Assembly (NCBI RefSeq): GCF_036324505.1
Contig: NC_086351.1
Coordinates: forward strand, 1,277,001-1,341,000
DNA from: Eleginops maclovinus
Lineage: Eukaryota; Chordata; Actinopteri; Perciformes; Eleginopidae
Length of the DNA: 64,000 nucleotides
Direction of reading: 5' to 3'
Part shown: piece by piece, positions 1 to 13,612 of the stretch
How positions within the stretch are numbered: position 1 is the first letter of the stretch
Layout: each line of letters opens with the position of its first letter
The notes under the pieces: model-generated
Database searches by the model: none
What the model was told of the DNA's origin: nothing
What the model saw: only the letters and a program-made list of their open reading frames with translations
Position numbers and translations under genes: made by a program

Positions 1-320
1 AAGGCGATGCGAAAACTGTGACAGAACTTTGTATCGCTGTATCGTTTTATTTTCTGTCTAATTTTATTACCAGCTACTGTTGGATCTGTCTTTTAAATTC
101 TCCTTCATCCCCATATTTATTTTTATGTATTAGGTTTTTTTTTTTACCCTTCTCCGTCTCCCTCTCCGTCTTTTATCCGGGTCACATGTCCTGCATTCAG
201 ATGGCATGACGGCTCACATGACACTTGACATTGGACCTTTCAGAGTGGAACAGCCGATGTGACAGTGTGGAAGAATTATAGGATAGTTATTAAAGATTAT
301 CTGCTGTGGCACATATGAGA

Positions 321-414
<94 letters not shown>

Positions 415-523
415 TGGTAATTGGATAGTCACAAAATGTGCCCATTTGCCGCTGTGCCTCCGTGAGTCACTCCAAGCAAGTGCTTTTGAGTATAAATTAT
501 GAAGTGTGGATTTAGTCACGCAG

Positions 524-580
<57 letters not shown>

Positions 581-3500
581 GTTTGCGTATGGTCCCCGTG
601 ATTTTACTGTACATGCACGCAGTAATGTCCCTGTATTCTTATAAAAGCACTTTGTGTGTGTGCATGTGTGTGTGTGCGTGTGTGTGTGTGTATGTGTGTG
701 TGTGTATCACATGGTTAAACATTCCTTCACTTCATCGCAAGGCTGAGAGGCAATACATATGCACACACAGCCTCTCTCTTAGATGCACGTGCTGCTTGAA
801 AAACTCTGTGTGTGTTCTTTTGTGTGTGTGTGTGTGTATGTGTGTGTGTGTGTGTGGGGGGGGGCAGCCTGCCTCTGCTGCCAGGATGTGTTAATCCGCT
901 TGACTGCAGATCCCAATCAGGGCGAGGGGAGAAAGAGAGCGTGGGGCAGAGGGAACACGAGCGAGCGAAATGCTAAAAGAGCGGCGACGAAAGAAAGCGC
1001 GCGGGGCGGAGACGGGGGGAAGCCCCTTTTTAAAAAAAAAAATTCAGGCAACGCAGACTCCTCCAGAGAAGCCTCACCGCAGGGGGTTAGGGACTCTGGG
1101 TGCCACCCCGTGATCCTCCTGGATCGCAGCTACCACACCTATCGATGGTGATCACCTCCCATCTACCCCAATGGCGTTAGGGTTGGGTGGTGCCTCTGAT
1201 ACAGACGCTCCCTCGCAGATAATCCCTTTTTGCTGTCCAAACTCTGCAAGACCTCCTAAAATCCCTTCCTAATCCGGACAAGACGAGGTCACTGAGAGCT
1301 AGACCTGCAACGAATAGTCAACTTATCAGTGTCTGGATAAAATAAGACAACGTTTTGGATGATTGCTTAGTCGTAAAAGTACGTTTCCATGCAAAATGAA
1401 TGAATGAAATCCATGCGTCAAGTAGAGCTGCAACAATAAGTCAAAATACTTTGGAACGAAAAATGCAGTTTTTTTGCTTTAAAGTGTCATTTTTGAAGGT
1501 TTTAGACCGACAAAACAACCTTTAAAGACATGACGTAGGAGTTAGAAGACCTAATATTCACTGTGTTCATGTAGACCTAACAAGTAATAAAGAATATATC
1601 CAGAAATGGATCTATTTCCTTAGCTTCACACCCTCATCCTCCCCCTAGATTGAAATAGGATGTATTTAAATAGCATTTTATGTTACGAATCACAAAGATA
1701 AAGAGTCTCAAGCTCTAATTAATAAGCATTCAATTACCAAACCAAATTTCAGGGTCACTAAGAAAACCATCCTAAATATTTCTAAAGGGATTTCAAATCT
1801 CAATAATTGACAATATTGAGGAACAACGTTAATTCCAAAGTAAAAAAATGTATGTATTTGGGGAAATTTGCACTCCTGATTTCTCACAGTATTTATACAG
1901 TACAATATAGACAGCAAATGACAGCAGGAACATAACAATCTAATTAATCTACCCGGTAACCGAGAGCTCTAAATCAACCAAAGAGAACCGTCTTAGATGC
2001 AACTTCTAAAATGATCCAGTCCATAAACATTTAAGATCGTAAAGAGGCGTCAAGTATTTTATTCCTGCTCTTACGGTCGCTGCATTGACACTTGTCATTG
2101 CGGTCCAAAGGTGAGTGTTCCTTTTTCCTCGCCTCTAACGACAGAGATGAAGGGTTAATTGGGATCGATTCCTCCTCATTACAGCAGTATTTCTGGAGCG
2201 TTGCACGGTCAAGGACTTCACAGTAATTACTCCTGTGGTGATGACATTGACTTCAGTACAGTCGCAGTAAAGATGGTGTTCCTACCGAGGCATTTGAAAA
2301 GGAATACTCTAGCAGTTACCGTTTACATGCAGCCTTAAAAAAAAGCGTTCTCAATGTTTTGGATTTTTTTTCACGATGAAAACACCACGTTCTTTTTCCG
2401 TTCCTTCGAACACCAGCTTGAAAAGTTGCAGTCGATGTCCAAGAAGTTTAAAAGTGTTCCTCAAACTGCCTTAAAGCCCCTAATGAAGATGCATGATCCA
2501 AAGAGAGCTCCTAAAACCTGCAAATACCGGCCTATCCCACATGTCCTAAATCAGGAATATCCAAAGTAAACCTGTTGATTACATGATCGGTTTTACACTT
2601 GGAATATGAGCATTTAAAGGTAGTGCGCCACACACTCCTGAATGCTCTGATAGGATCTGAAATCTTGACCCTTCTTGCGAAAATGATTGATAGCCTTACG
2701 ATGAGAAGGGGCCGAGACTCCATTAAAAATATATTAGGTTCTGAGAGTCCGTGATTGATGAATTACCGACTCATTTCCAGACTGGGCTGAATGATGAACA
2801 CCCATCACACCGAGAACTATTTCTGAAACTTCTTCTTTAGTTTTTAGTTCAGCCTCCGTCAGTGCAGACAGACCGGTCAGCGGGCCAAGGCGCTATCTGC
2901 TTTCGCTTAGCCATAGCCAAGCATATCGTCCCGGGGCCCAGAGGAGCCAGCAGGAGCCCGTCCATTAACCTCATGAATAAATAAGTCCAGCCAGAGCTGC
3001 GGGAGCAATGGCCGTATGAGCAGGGATTGGTAAACACTCAGAACCAGTCAGAATATAAAGGAAGAAGCATGCTGGTGGAGCAAAACCAGTTATTATAAAA
3101 AGATAGAACTGATTACAGTGTGACTTATTTATTGGCTTTACTTCAAACCTAAGTCCTTGCAGTTCAGTTCTATATTAAACCCTGACCTTTCTGAACATTA
3201 AAGCATGTAAACAGGTCACAGTAGGGCCACAAAATACAAATATGTACCTGAAAGAGAGCAGAATAAGGCTTTTTAATTAAGATAAGTAAATAATTAGGTG
3301 CAAAAAAACCCAGTTAATTTAGGCCATGCAACTCATTCACCAGCACTTAGATGGTAGGACTTGTTAGAGGTGAATATATCGGACCTTTCCTTTTTGTTCG
3401 GAGTTTCAATCTTTATCGTTTAGGCACTTATTGGAAGTCACTTTGGATAAAAGCGTCCAAATGAAATGTAATGTGTTTTGATATCAGACGATGCAGTTCT

Positions 3501-3661
3501 GAGCATGGTGGTTTTATAACCGAAGGAGGGAGAAAACATACGATGAGAAAGCTCTGGGAACGGGTCAAGAGAAAAGAGAGAGCATGAGATGAAGGAGGAT
3601 GAGAGGAAATGGGCGACCAGGGAGACTCGGAGACATTACGGAAAAACAGAGGAGAGATATT

Positions 3662-3740
<79 letters not shown>

Positions 3741-4021
3741 AAAAAGGTGGTGGGCCGCGAGATAAGAGAGAGTTTCATGGAGAGATGGAAACAGAGGTCG
3801 GGTGGACAGGCGGGTGGGCGAGCAAGCGAGGGAGCCAGAGGGGGAGGAAGCGAGGTGAGGGAGGGAGGAGGGGGCGGGGCTTGTGAGCAGCTTCAGCCAC
3901 TCAGAGGCCGGCGTGGCGCTCTGCAGGCTTTTCTTACCCTGGCAACACAATGAAGAGAGAGAGAAAGAGAGAGGCGGCGGACAGGTGAACAGATGGCTGA
4001 CTGACTGAGAGACAAGCTGAT

Positions 4022-4075
<54 letters not shown>

Positions 4076-5439
4076 GAGAGCATGTTATTTAACACACACT
4101 ATTGCAGCAGTGAAACGAAGGACAGACACACCGACTCATCATTTGACACACATTCACACACTGTTACGCACAGTACAGTGATGTTATTTTTATCCATCTG
4201 TCATGTTCAGCTCCTTTCCTTCAATTACATAATGTTATACAGCTTCTTTTAATTAGAATTTGAGAGAGACAGGGCAAAGATGGTGTGCTTTAAACGTTCA
4301 TATTAGTACTTTGTGCCCCTACTGGGACATGTCTCCATGCTTTAATGTTCATAAAGCTCTTTATTTCTCTCACACTGCCTGATAAGCTCCTTCTGGGGGG
4401 ATTTTAGCCTTTGCAGACCATTTACATGCACACGAACCTATGTAACACACTACAGGAGAGGGAAAACTACACAGAAACATAATCGGGCCTCTTTAATGTT
4501 TGCAAATATCAGTTGTGTTCACATGAGAAACTAAATCAAGTCAGTGTGTGTGCATACAAGAACAGAGAGGGTAAGAAAGAAGCGGGCCGTGTGCAAAATA
4601 TCCTTTTTAGACCTTGAGAGAGATGACATTTTTGTGAAGTAAGGACAGTGTAGGAATTTGACAACCTCCTCTTGAATGGACCATTTACCTTTATTCCATT
4701 TTGGGTTATTTTGCACTTCACGGTTAGCATACAAAGCTAACGATGGGTTAGGATGCTCCAGTGTGTAAGTGAGAGTGAGGGAGTTCAGGGTGGCAGATGG
4801 CGAGTCTGATTATCATGCAGAGTTTGTGTCCTTTCAGAGACCTGCATGAGTGTTTGCCTTTTTATGAACCGTACGTGTGTTAGAGCCAAATTACCCTTAC
4901 TTAAGTTGATTTGCCATAGTCTTTTCTTTTTAGCATGAACCATACTCCTGTTGTCAGGCCCTCTTTTGACCTTCCAGGCCCTACACCTGAATGATGGTCC
5001 ACACAAGTACACGTGTGACCCATGCACCAACATAGCCTTTTGCCACGACATGTGATTGTTGTCATGCTGTTTTCATTTTTATTATTTGTTCCCATGGTTC
5101 CCTTTGTTCTCTCCCCCTTTTTTTTTTAGGTCAGAGCACACACATAGCAGTGGTTTCTTTTTGCCATGAAATGTTGCACAACAAAGCGTGTGGTGGCGGC
5201 GGCTGCTGCTGCGCTTAAAATTTGCATCAAGCTGCAGATCAGAGCGCTGACTTGTTCTGCAGAGACTGAACAGCTGAATCAGGCGACTGACTGTCTGCGT
5301 GTCGGAACAAATGTGTCTAATAACCCGTTTCTGTGGGAAGATAAAACGCCTCTTTGACACGGCCATGATAACAATTATAATCGCTTCCACTTTTAATGAG
5401 ATTCATATCAAAGGAGTGCTATTGTTATTAAGTCTCTCT

Positions 5440-6220
5440 ACCGTGACATCCAAGTGGCATCATTACCCTCTTTACCTCGTTTGAGGATATAAGCTGTACC
5501 TCAGAGAGTCTGCTACATAGATTGACATGAATGAATGGAAGTCAACGGTGACTCAGAACAGCAGAAACAGTGCATTTCACATTCGTTTGAAAGATTTTCA
5601 AAGTCAAAGTCCACTTTATTGTCAAAGTTTCCACATGTGTTAAACATACAGGACATTGAAATACCGTTTCTGGCAGTCCCACAGTGCGAATATAAACAGA
5701 ACGTATAACATAAAGAGATAAGGGCCTAGATAAAGGGGCATACCAACAACTCAGTAATATAATTATCAACACAATCAACACAATTTGACAGTAGTGCACG
5801 TAGGTCGTTAGTGTAAAGTACATTTTCAGTATCAGCGCAGAATAGAAAGTGACTGGATGAGGGAGGGGTGTGTGAGGTAGGGGTGTGTGAGGTAGGGGTG
5901 TGTGAGGGAAGGGTGTGTGAGGGAGGGGATTAATGTCCTGGTACATTTCCATTCAGCGTCAGGACCTAGTGTCAGAATTTAATGACATCCAAGATGCATT
6001 ACTACCTTCTTTACCTGTTTTTTTGAGGATATAAACTCCCTCAAAGAGTCTGCTACATAGGTTGACATAAGTATATAAATTAATGGAAGTCAATGGAGGC
6101 ATGAACAACAGAGAAAATGAAGATCTATTCATTTTCAGGACCTAGTTACAGATCTTAAAGACAGCCAAGTGGCTTCATTACCCTCTGTACCTGTTTTTGA
6201 GGATATATGGCTAATTCATC
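5440..6220 (+). repeat. Repeated block with a nested SINE-like insertion
   Basis: Two diverged copies ('gagagtctgctacatagatt' at 5503 and 'aagagtctgctacataggtt' at about 6043) and a short third piece (6160-6220). A further copy lies at 7250-7345. The first copy is split by about 360 bp (5590-5950) that starts 'tcaaagtcaaagtccacttt' and contains a 15-bp tandem 'gaggtaggggtgtgt'. The insert therefore arrived later. Confidence 0.7.
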
Positions 6221-8773
6221 CGTAAATTAAAGCACCCGTGTCTTCCTCCTCTGGGCTTTGTCGAAGCTGTTGCAGGAATGAGTTCCCGCCGGCTGCACAT
6301 TCCCAAAGCTGCAGGGTTGCATGGAGTTGAGTCATCCTCACTTAGCAGCGACTGTTCGGAGCGGTAGTCGTTGAACGTGTTCTTATGTTTTAATCACAGT
6401 CACTTGACACGGCATAATTACTTAAAGGTAATACAGGGCGAGTGAAGTATTGAACATGATGCTTACTGATGAGATGAGTGCTGTTGTTTGTGATGCACTG
6501 TGAAAACTCATATTCATTTGTGTCTAAATTTGTCCTAAAACCACCAAACCAGTTTTTAACCAACACATTATGAATGTGTGCCTTTCAGTGGGGTTATGGG
6601 TTAGGGCTGTATGCACGTTTTTCACAATTTCAATGTCAATTCAATTCCAAATGTAAAGTTTTGAGGAGAAAAATCATACTTTCTTAGCATTTTGTACACT
6701 TTTTGGGGGGTATTTTTCCTTCTATTCTAAACACCCATTGATTTCCATTCATTTACAAACTATAACAGCCTCTTAAATCTCTTAAAAGACCTGGGTGGTG
6801 TAGTCCATTACAGCTAATGTCAAGTTAAAGCCACACGTATGAATGGTGATGGAGGCTTTTAGCGTCTTTCAGTTTATTGTCTTCTGGGTTTATCAGCAGA
6901 AGTCAGCCAACAGAGAAGCACATTAAATTCAATGTTCATTTAGTAACAGACGCAGACGTTGGTGAAGTGATAAAGCAGATGGTGAGAAAAAGAAAATTAA
7001 TCCAACAAATGAGCTAGATTTCTGTCTCTGGAGTGTTTAGCGTCTTTTAGCTCGTTGCTTTGGTTTAAATGGGAATTTACTGATGGCTGTTTTCTACATA
7101 AAAGCTCCTCTGTCCGCTTTCTGAACAAATAGGTGTTGATAAATTGTACGAGGAGCTGGGAAATAAAGCTGGTAGAGGCCAAACCAGAGCATTTCCACAG
7201 GAGGTCTGCTGACCCCTCATCACGTCGTAGTATGTAAAAGTTTTGTGCAATACCTCGAAGAGTCTGCTGAATAGATTGACATAGGTTTATAAATGAATGG
7301 AAGTCAATGGTGACTCAGAATAACAAAGAAAATGCATTTATTTTATTATAAAGTTCTATAAATAAATCGAATAATTTTGATTGAATTGAAGCACCGTGAT
7401 ACTGATGCTAATTTTCAATGGAGACGGGATGTCATATTCTCATTAGCAAGGGCACACTTATTCATTTGTTTGGAAGCGTTTCCGGACTCAGTTACAGATC
7501 TAAAGGATTAGATGAGATGGAGATTTGTTCTGCTGTCTACCACAGTCTTTTTCCCTTTTGCTGATAGATTTCAAGGGTAGGGATTTTCTTTTCCTCTTAC
7601 TCCAATCAGGGCTAAAGCTAGTATTTGGTCCACAGAAGGCTCTCCAGCTCCAGTCTAAGATCCATTTTGCTTGGCTGTGTGGTCAAGGGCCCACCAAGCA
7701 AAGCTACTTAACGACAAATCTCGTTAAGGAGAATCCTCTCAAAATAAGAGCCTCTGCCTCCCTCCCTCCCTCCCTGCCTGCCTCTCTTCTCTCCCTTCTC
7801 ACCTCATCCAAAGTTTGCTAACACAAACAAACTGACTGCCATTAGCCTTTGTTCAATCGCGATTCCTCGGAGCACGGCTTCACACCAATTACTAACCCTG
7901 TTGATTGGCCCGTGCGCTCAGAGGTGTGAGGCCTCGGTGACATGCATACATTCACGCCACAACAGCAGCACTTGCTAAAGATTGGGGGTGCTTGTTTTCT
8001 AAAGACCGGTTAGAAGTCTTCCTGAGAGCACCTGCTGGCCGAGCGAGGGCAGACTCAGTTTTAATAACTTGCTTCCACGTGGACGGCCAATGTCACGAAC
8101 GTTGACCTCAGAAATGGATCCGATATTATCGGAGGTTGTGATTTCTGCAAGGCTGCGAGAGAAATAAAACCCCTCCTTTTATGTGTTGGCTAGGGTCAAA
8201 CTGCTCCTTAGGACTTTTGCTGGTTGCTTCTTCATACAAAGAACAGAGTGGGAATCGGCAGATACCGTGTGGCGCAATCAAGGTGCTCATTCGTGTTTGT
8301 GTTAAAGCAGCAGATACTTTATTTATCCCGGGAGGAAAATGGGTTCTGTGATGGTTGCTCCAATTTAAAATAAGTGTGATACAGTTCAAATCAAATAATA
8401 TGAGTATTACATATTTGAATAATTGTGGTTCATATGATATGTTATTGTCTGTATTGCAGTTTAATATGGTTTTAGCTGCTGATTGTCTATTAATTAAAAC
8501 ATGAAAGTAACCTGAAATTACAAAGTCAAAGCCACATATCTAATGGACTGGGTTAGCGTCTTTAGCTTAGCTTTTCTGCATGATGAAGGCAGCTGTTCTG
8601 GATGTATAAGTGCTCTAAACTCAGTGGACACTTCCTGCCCAGCAACAAATATATATAGTGGTTGGTAAAGTGACCGAGAAGAAACCAGAGCTTAAAGGAT
8701 AATTCATTTAAAGATTGGTATCCAACTTATCCAAAACAATGCTAATGTGTCTCCCAGGAGTTCACCCCATATG

Positions 8774-8779
8774 TGCATG
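8774..8779 (+). promoter_or_regulatory. TGCATG, candidate RBFOX splicing motif upstream of exon alpha1
   Basis: An exact TGCATG lies 49 nt before the first base of exon alpha1. RBFOX proteins bind (U)GCAUG in pre-mRNA, and sites just upstream of an exon usually repress it. Repression of alpha1 would favour alpha2, the muscle choice. The motif is seen; the role is inferred from position. Confidence 0.5.
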
Positions 8780-8827
8780 AAAAATGAAATGTAAATGTGC
8801 CTCCTTCTCCTCCTTTACCCGCCTCAG

Positions 8828-8962
8828 ACGTTGCGAAAGAAGGGCTTTAACGGCTGCAACAGCCCGGAGCCCGACGGAGACGACTCCATCGATCAAAGCC
8901 CGCTAAACGAAGACAAGTACCGCAAGACCGAGGACCTGGACAGCCTCTTCAAGCGCTACGGC
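8828..8962 (+). CDS. mef2d: mef2d alternative exon alpha1
   Basis: This 135-nt exon (phase 0 at both ends) encodes 45 residues beginning TLRKKGFNGC and ending LDSLFKRYG. It is the ubiquitous alpha1 segment that directly follows the MADS/MEF2 DNA-binding domain in MEF2 proteins. The FNGCNSPEPDGDDS stretch matches MEF2D better than MEF2A or MEF2C as I recall those families. It is bounded by CAG (8825-8827) and GTGAGT (8963). In mammals alpha1 carries phosphorylatable serines that recruit co-repressors, and it is swapped for alpha2 during muscle differentiation. Only 140 nt separate it from alpha2. Skipping or swapping either exon keeps the frame, so one transcript uses one or the other. Confidence 0.95.
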
Positions 8963-9102
8963 GTGAGTACCGTCACACTTTCATCACCTTATCTAACCTA
9001 TCTTCTCTTTCCTCTATCTACCTCTCTTTCTCTCTGCCCTCTTCCTCTTCTTCCTCCTCCTCCTCCTCTTCCTCTTCTTTTTCTTTTGTTTGGGGAACGA
9101 AG

Positions 9103-9240
9103 GCTCTGAACAAGAAAGAGCACCGGGACTCTGAGAGCCCAGACCCCGAGGAGCCCTTCTCGCTCACCCCCCGCACTGAGGAGAAATACAAAAAAATTGA
9201 CGAGGAGTTTGATAAAATGATGCAGAACTATAGGCTGTCA
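9103..9240 (+). CDS. mef2d: mef2d alternative exon alpha2 (muscle type)
   Basis: This 138-nt exon (phase 0 at both ends) encodes 46 residues beginning ALNKKEHRDSESPD, containing LTPRTEEKYKKIDEEFDKMM and ending QNYRLS. It is the alpha2 alternative to exon 8828-8962. In vertebrates the MEF2D alpha2 form is made in differentiating muscle and escapes PKA/HDAC-linked repression. The acceptor is AG at 9101-9102, preceded by a CT-rich tract of about 110 nt that fills most of the 140-nt alpha1-alpha2 intron. The donor is GTGAGT at 9241. Inclusion of both alpha exons would stay in frame, so mutual exclusion must be enforced by splicing rather than by frame. Confidence 0.95.
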
Positions 9241-10394
9241 GTGAGTACCGCCCCCCCACCCCCTGCCCATCCCCTCCTCTGTGTAACCCTGCCCCCCCCT
9301 CCTCATATTGCTGCTGGCGCTCCAGTTTTTCCGCCTGCTGACGGCGGCCTTACACTCACAGAGCACTCGCCTTCACCAACACCACCTCCTCCCCCCTTTA
9401 CCTCACACTCCACCGCTCACCCAACCCCCCCCCCAACCACCCACCAAATCACTACCCACAACCCCCCTCTGACGGTGTGTGACTGAGCAAGGGTTAGGTG
9501 AGGGGAAAACTTCCAAAATTAGCGCTGCAGCTAACGATTATTTTCACAATCAATTATTCTGCATTAATAATAGTCAGCTTCTAAATGTGACATATTCTGG
9601 TTCTTATCAGTATTCAGTTCCTCTACTATGACATGTCTCCATGCTTCAGTGTTCATAAAGCTTTGTAGGCCTCCAATGCCTTTATTAGAACGTTGAAAGA
9701 GGGGATGACATGGCTGAAATGTCGTGTGTACGAGGCCGCTAGCTCTACTAGCATCCGCCCTTCATATCTCGTTTTACTTTAAAAACAAGGAACATATTTC
9801 CCTTTCTGCGAGTACAAAATAAACCTCCATATAGTGCCTGCCTCTCTGTGATAATCCACCTTAAGGGACAGTCATCACAGGGAAGTTTAATACACTCTTT
9901 CTGATGCCTCAACAGAGGGAGAGGAGCGCTAACAGGGTCCATCTTTTCACAGAAAGTTGGCATAGCAACCAAGGCGGGAAATCACGTCTTATCGTAATAA
10001 TCAACGCGTTTGGAGCGTGCCGTTGAGCTTTCGTGCCTATTGCGTAACACTGAGCCACGCTAAGGTAACAAGCGTGCGACTGCAGACCCTGCAGAGTGTA
10101 CTCCTGACATTCTGCAGGTCCTGCCTCCCGCCTGGCGCTCTGCCAAGCCCCTTTTAATGCTGCACTCCTGTGCCAATTCCTCCGTGATTCATCCGTTCCT
10201 CCGTGCTCAATAATACCATTAATGTCACTTTAATGAGTAGCACTCAATTTACAGCCCCCCGCCTCTTCCTGTCTGCCGGCTGCTCTGATTGGTCACTTGG
10301 GACGGGACAGAGACAAGAGTTCTAAAGTCGTGGAGAATTTTAACAACCTGGGTCTTATTTTCATGTTTAATCATCCTATTATCCGTCATTCAAC

Positions 10395-10666
10395 CAACGA
10401 GATGGAGAGATAGATGAATAGATAGATAGATAGAGAGAGAGATGGAGAGATAGATAGATAGATGATAGATAGAGAGAGAGAGAGGGATAGATGATAGATA
10501 GATGGATAGATAGATAGAGAGAGAGAGAGGGATAGATAGATAGAGAGAGAGATGGAGAGATAGATAGATATTAGATAGATGGATGGATGGATAGAGAGAG
10601 AGAAAGGGATAGTGGATAGATGGATGGATGGATGGATGGATGGATGGATGGATGGATGGATGGATG

Positions 10667-10697
<31 letters not shown>

Positions 10698-10867
10698 GGA
10701 TGGATGGATGGATGGATGGATGGAAGGATGGATGGATGGATGGATAGATAGATAGATAGATAGATAGATGGATGGATGGATGGATGGATGGATGGATGGA
10801 TGGATGGATGGAAGGATGGATGGATGGATGGATGGATGGATGGATGGATGGATGGATGGATAGATAA

Positions 10868-10925
<58 letters not shown>

Positions 10926-10995
10926 GGAGAGATGGAGAGATGGAGAGATGGAGAGATGGAGAGATAGATGGATAGATGGATAGATAGATAGATGA
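10395..10995 (+). repeat. Compound tetranucleotide tract (GATA/GGAT with GAGA)
   Basis: About 600 bp of alternating GATA, GGAT and GAGA blocks. Read in reverse it gives spurious [15 protein letters not shown] open frames. Block boundaries are sharp, which suggests slippage after short duplications. Confidence 0.97.
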
Positions 10996-11084
10996 ACAAA
11001 TAAAGGAAACAAATGTGAACTGTTCCCAGCCAAGAGGAGATATTCTGCTATTTTTAAGGTTCATTTATATGTATTCGTGCCCCT

Positions 11085-11395
11085 CCTGTGTTTACATGCT
11101 TTAATGTTCAAAATGTGCTTATGGTTGTGATTGGTCAACCTCTTAGAGACATCCCGCCCCGTAGCCTATCATGTACAATGAGTTGGAGCGCTAGTGTTCT
11201 ATGTCACTTTGTTCCTGAAGTAAACAGAGGAGTCCGATGGAGGCGTTTCAGGCGGGGGAAGGGGGAGGGGGAGGGGAGATAATATCTAGAGGGAACACAG
11301 GGATTTTAGCCTTTGCAGACCATTTACATGCACTATAACAGAACACACTGCAGGATAGGGGAAAACCCAAAACCCCCAAAATGATCTAGGGACTT
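11085..11395 (+). mobile_element. Dispersed non-autonomous element, family A, right part
   Basis: It shares the landmarks of the family: 'ttgtgattggtcaacc', 'gagacatcccgcccc', 'gattttagcctttgcagacc' and 'atttacatgcac'. The same landmarks recur, in either orientation, at about 3190, 4270, 9600, 14700, 18470, 25205, 32220, 37620, 56505 and 57365. No coding capacity was seen, so it is probably a MITE or SINE-like relic. Ends and superfamily are not determined. Confidence 0.7.
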
Positions 11396-12978
11396 TTTAA
11401 AGGAGCCTGATTCAACACAGATGTAAAGCTGTTGGATGCTAGCCTAACCCCACTAGCAGTTAGCACCCCCACCCCCAGCATACTGCCCTTCATCCTGCCA
11501 GGTTTGCCAGGCACACCTTTTACACAGGGCACCGACAAACGGAAACACCCCCCCCCCCCCCCGCGGCTCCATAATCCGCAGCATGACAGCGAGGGGCCGG
11601 GACATACAAGTTAATCCTGCTTGTACTAAAATACCTCCCGAGGTGGGGAGAGAGTGGCGGGGGAGAGCGGGAAGGACACTTGGCGAGACGAGACCCCCAC
11701 TCCCCAAACCTCCCCCGAGCTAACGTTACGCTGGCACTGTGAAAGTGAGGAGAAAATGGAGCTTTTTCTCCCACCCGAGGGTCCGTGTTTTGATCCTGGC
11801 TCTGAGACTCTGAGTGGGAAATTGAATAAGAAATAGATTATTTTTTTCTTCCTCGACGAGCGCCGCGCTGCCCTTTAGCAAAGAGCCGGGGCTCAGTGTG
11901 TGAAACACGAGACTGAGGCGCTGCTCCAGCCGCACACTTAATCACATCTCATTCAGTTTCACATTGTTGGCTTTCACAATGAATAACCAACACGCTCCAG
12001 CTTTTTGTCACCAGTAATAACGCTTTGAATTCAATTTAAATTACCTAAAGAGATGATAAATGTCTGCAGTTTTATGTCGTTGAACCTTAATTTTATGACA
12101 GTATATTAAAGTTGTCAAAACGTCTTTATAGCAGGTTAAGTTGTGGGTATAATTCTGATCATTTGAGTAAAAAATAGCATTTATTTTATTATTTTTTATC
12201 AGAGTTTTTGTTTTCTTTTTAAGGAAAAACTCACAATGTAGTAATTTACAACAATTATTTCTGTCATTAATGTTCTGATATACACTGCCAACATTACATC
12301 TGGATAAATAAAGAGTCCTGTGTAGATCAGACTCATTGACATTTACTTTATTACTCTTCCTGTGAGAAGAAGTCACATTTTAAAATAGGTATTCTACAGT
12401 AAATGTGACCGTTGGATAATATTAAGTGATTATTTAGGGCATTGCATGTACTGTATGTGCTGAGTCATACTAAAGTTCTTCAAAGCTCCAGAACCTTCTT
12501 GTAATATTTAGTATTTAGCTGCATAATTATCCCTTTGAAACTGATCTGTTCTTAGAGGCTCACCTGAGACTCATTCACATTTATTATATTTGATCTGAAT
12601 GCTAAAACAAAAGTTGGAAAGGGATCATGAGGAGGAAGACAAAATAATTTACAGGACAACTTCTGTGCCGTCTGAAGGTCCATCGAACATTAATGTGAAG
12701 CTGCCTCTGTGTTTGGATCCTCAGCTGCTCAACAAATAAGATGGGACAATCCTAACCTACAAACAATACTAAACGTTCAAAGGCGCTCAGGAAGGAGGAA
12801 GGGGAAGTAGTCCATGAGGTAAACTCAGATTTACCCTCACGCCCAGGAAACACACCTGATTTGCTCCTCTGAGGGAGCAGCTTATCGTTCTCCACATGCA
12901 GAATCAACATCCGGCAAAGCTAGTGAATTATTTACCTAACAGCTTCTTGGTATAATTTTCATTTTCCTCAGCCTCATT

Positions 12979-13612
12979 CACCTGAACATCAGCAGGAGAG
13001 GACTCTTTAAAGTAGAGACACTACATACTGATATACACCTGAACATCAGCAGGAGAGGACTCTTTAAAGTAGAGACTCTACATACTGATACACACCTGAG
13101 CATCAGCAGGAGAGGACTCTTTAAAGTAGAGACGCTACATACTGATATACACCTGAACATCAGCAGGAGAGGACTCTTTAAAGTAGAGACTCTACATACT
13201 GATATACACCTGAACATCAGCAGGAGAGGACTCTTTAAAGTAGAGACACTACATACTGATATACACCTGAACATCAGCAGGAGAGGACTCTTTAAAGTAG
13301 AGACTCTACATACTGATATACACCTGAACATCAGCAGGAGAGGACTCTTTAAAGTAGAGACACTACATACTGATATACACCTGAACATCAGCAGGAGAGG
13401 ACTCTTTAAAGTAGAGACTCTACATACTGATATACACCTGAACATCAGCAGGAGAGGACTCTTTAAAGTAGAGACTCTACATACTGATATACACCTGAAC
13501 ATCAGCAGGAGAGGACTCTTTAAAGTAGAGACGCTACATACTGATATACACCTGAACATCAGCAGGAGAGGACTCTTTAAAGTAGAGACTCTACATACTG
13601 ATATACACCTGA
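12979..13612 (-). repeat. 57-bp minisatellite, array A (11 units)
   Basis: Eleven full 57-bp units in perfect register (starts at 12979 + 57n), plus a partial. Units are nearly identical. One base, after 'gtagaga' and before 'ctacatac', varies among T, A, G and C. Because 57 is a multiple of 3, one minus-strand frame stays open with a 19-residue repeat, which is not a gene. Strand is given relative to array C at 32252. Confidence 0.97.

Larger units (their letters stand above)
1..8827 (+). other. mef2d: mef2d intron before the alternative alpha exons (3' part)
   Basis: No MADS/MEF2-domain coding sequence was found here, so the exons for the first ~86 residues must lie upstream of the window and this is the end of one long intron. 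It holds CA/TG microsatellites (329-412, 525-578, 651-706, 3665-3738, 4024-4072), fragments of a dispersed element (about 3190-3275 and 4270-4500), a repeated block (5440-6220 and 7250-7345) and a SINE-like insertion (about 5590-5950). Two CpG-rich stretches (about 910-1030 and 3790-3990, the second with a GGGGCGGGGC box) could be regulatory, but nothing proves it. The intron ends with a pyrimidine-rich tract and CAG at 8825-8827. Confidence 0.8.

Noticed and set aside
1..8700. Search for the MADS/MEF2-domain exons of mef2d
   Set aside because: No sequence resembling the MGRKKIQ start or the following MADS exon was seen, so they are placed upstream of the window.
10386..11064. Open frames of 142-224 codons rich in Ile-Tyr-Leu-Ser and His-Pro-Ser
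   Set aside because: Direct translation of the GATA/GGAT tetranucleotide tract.
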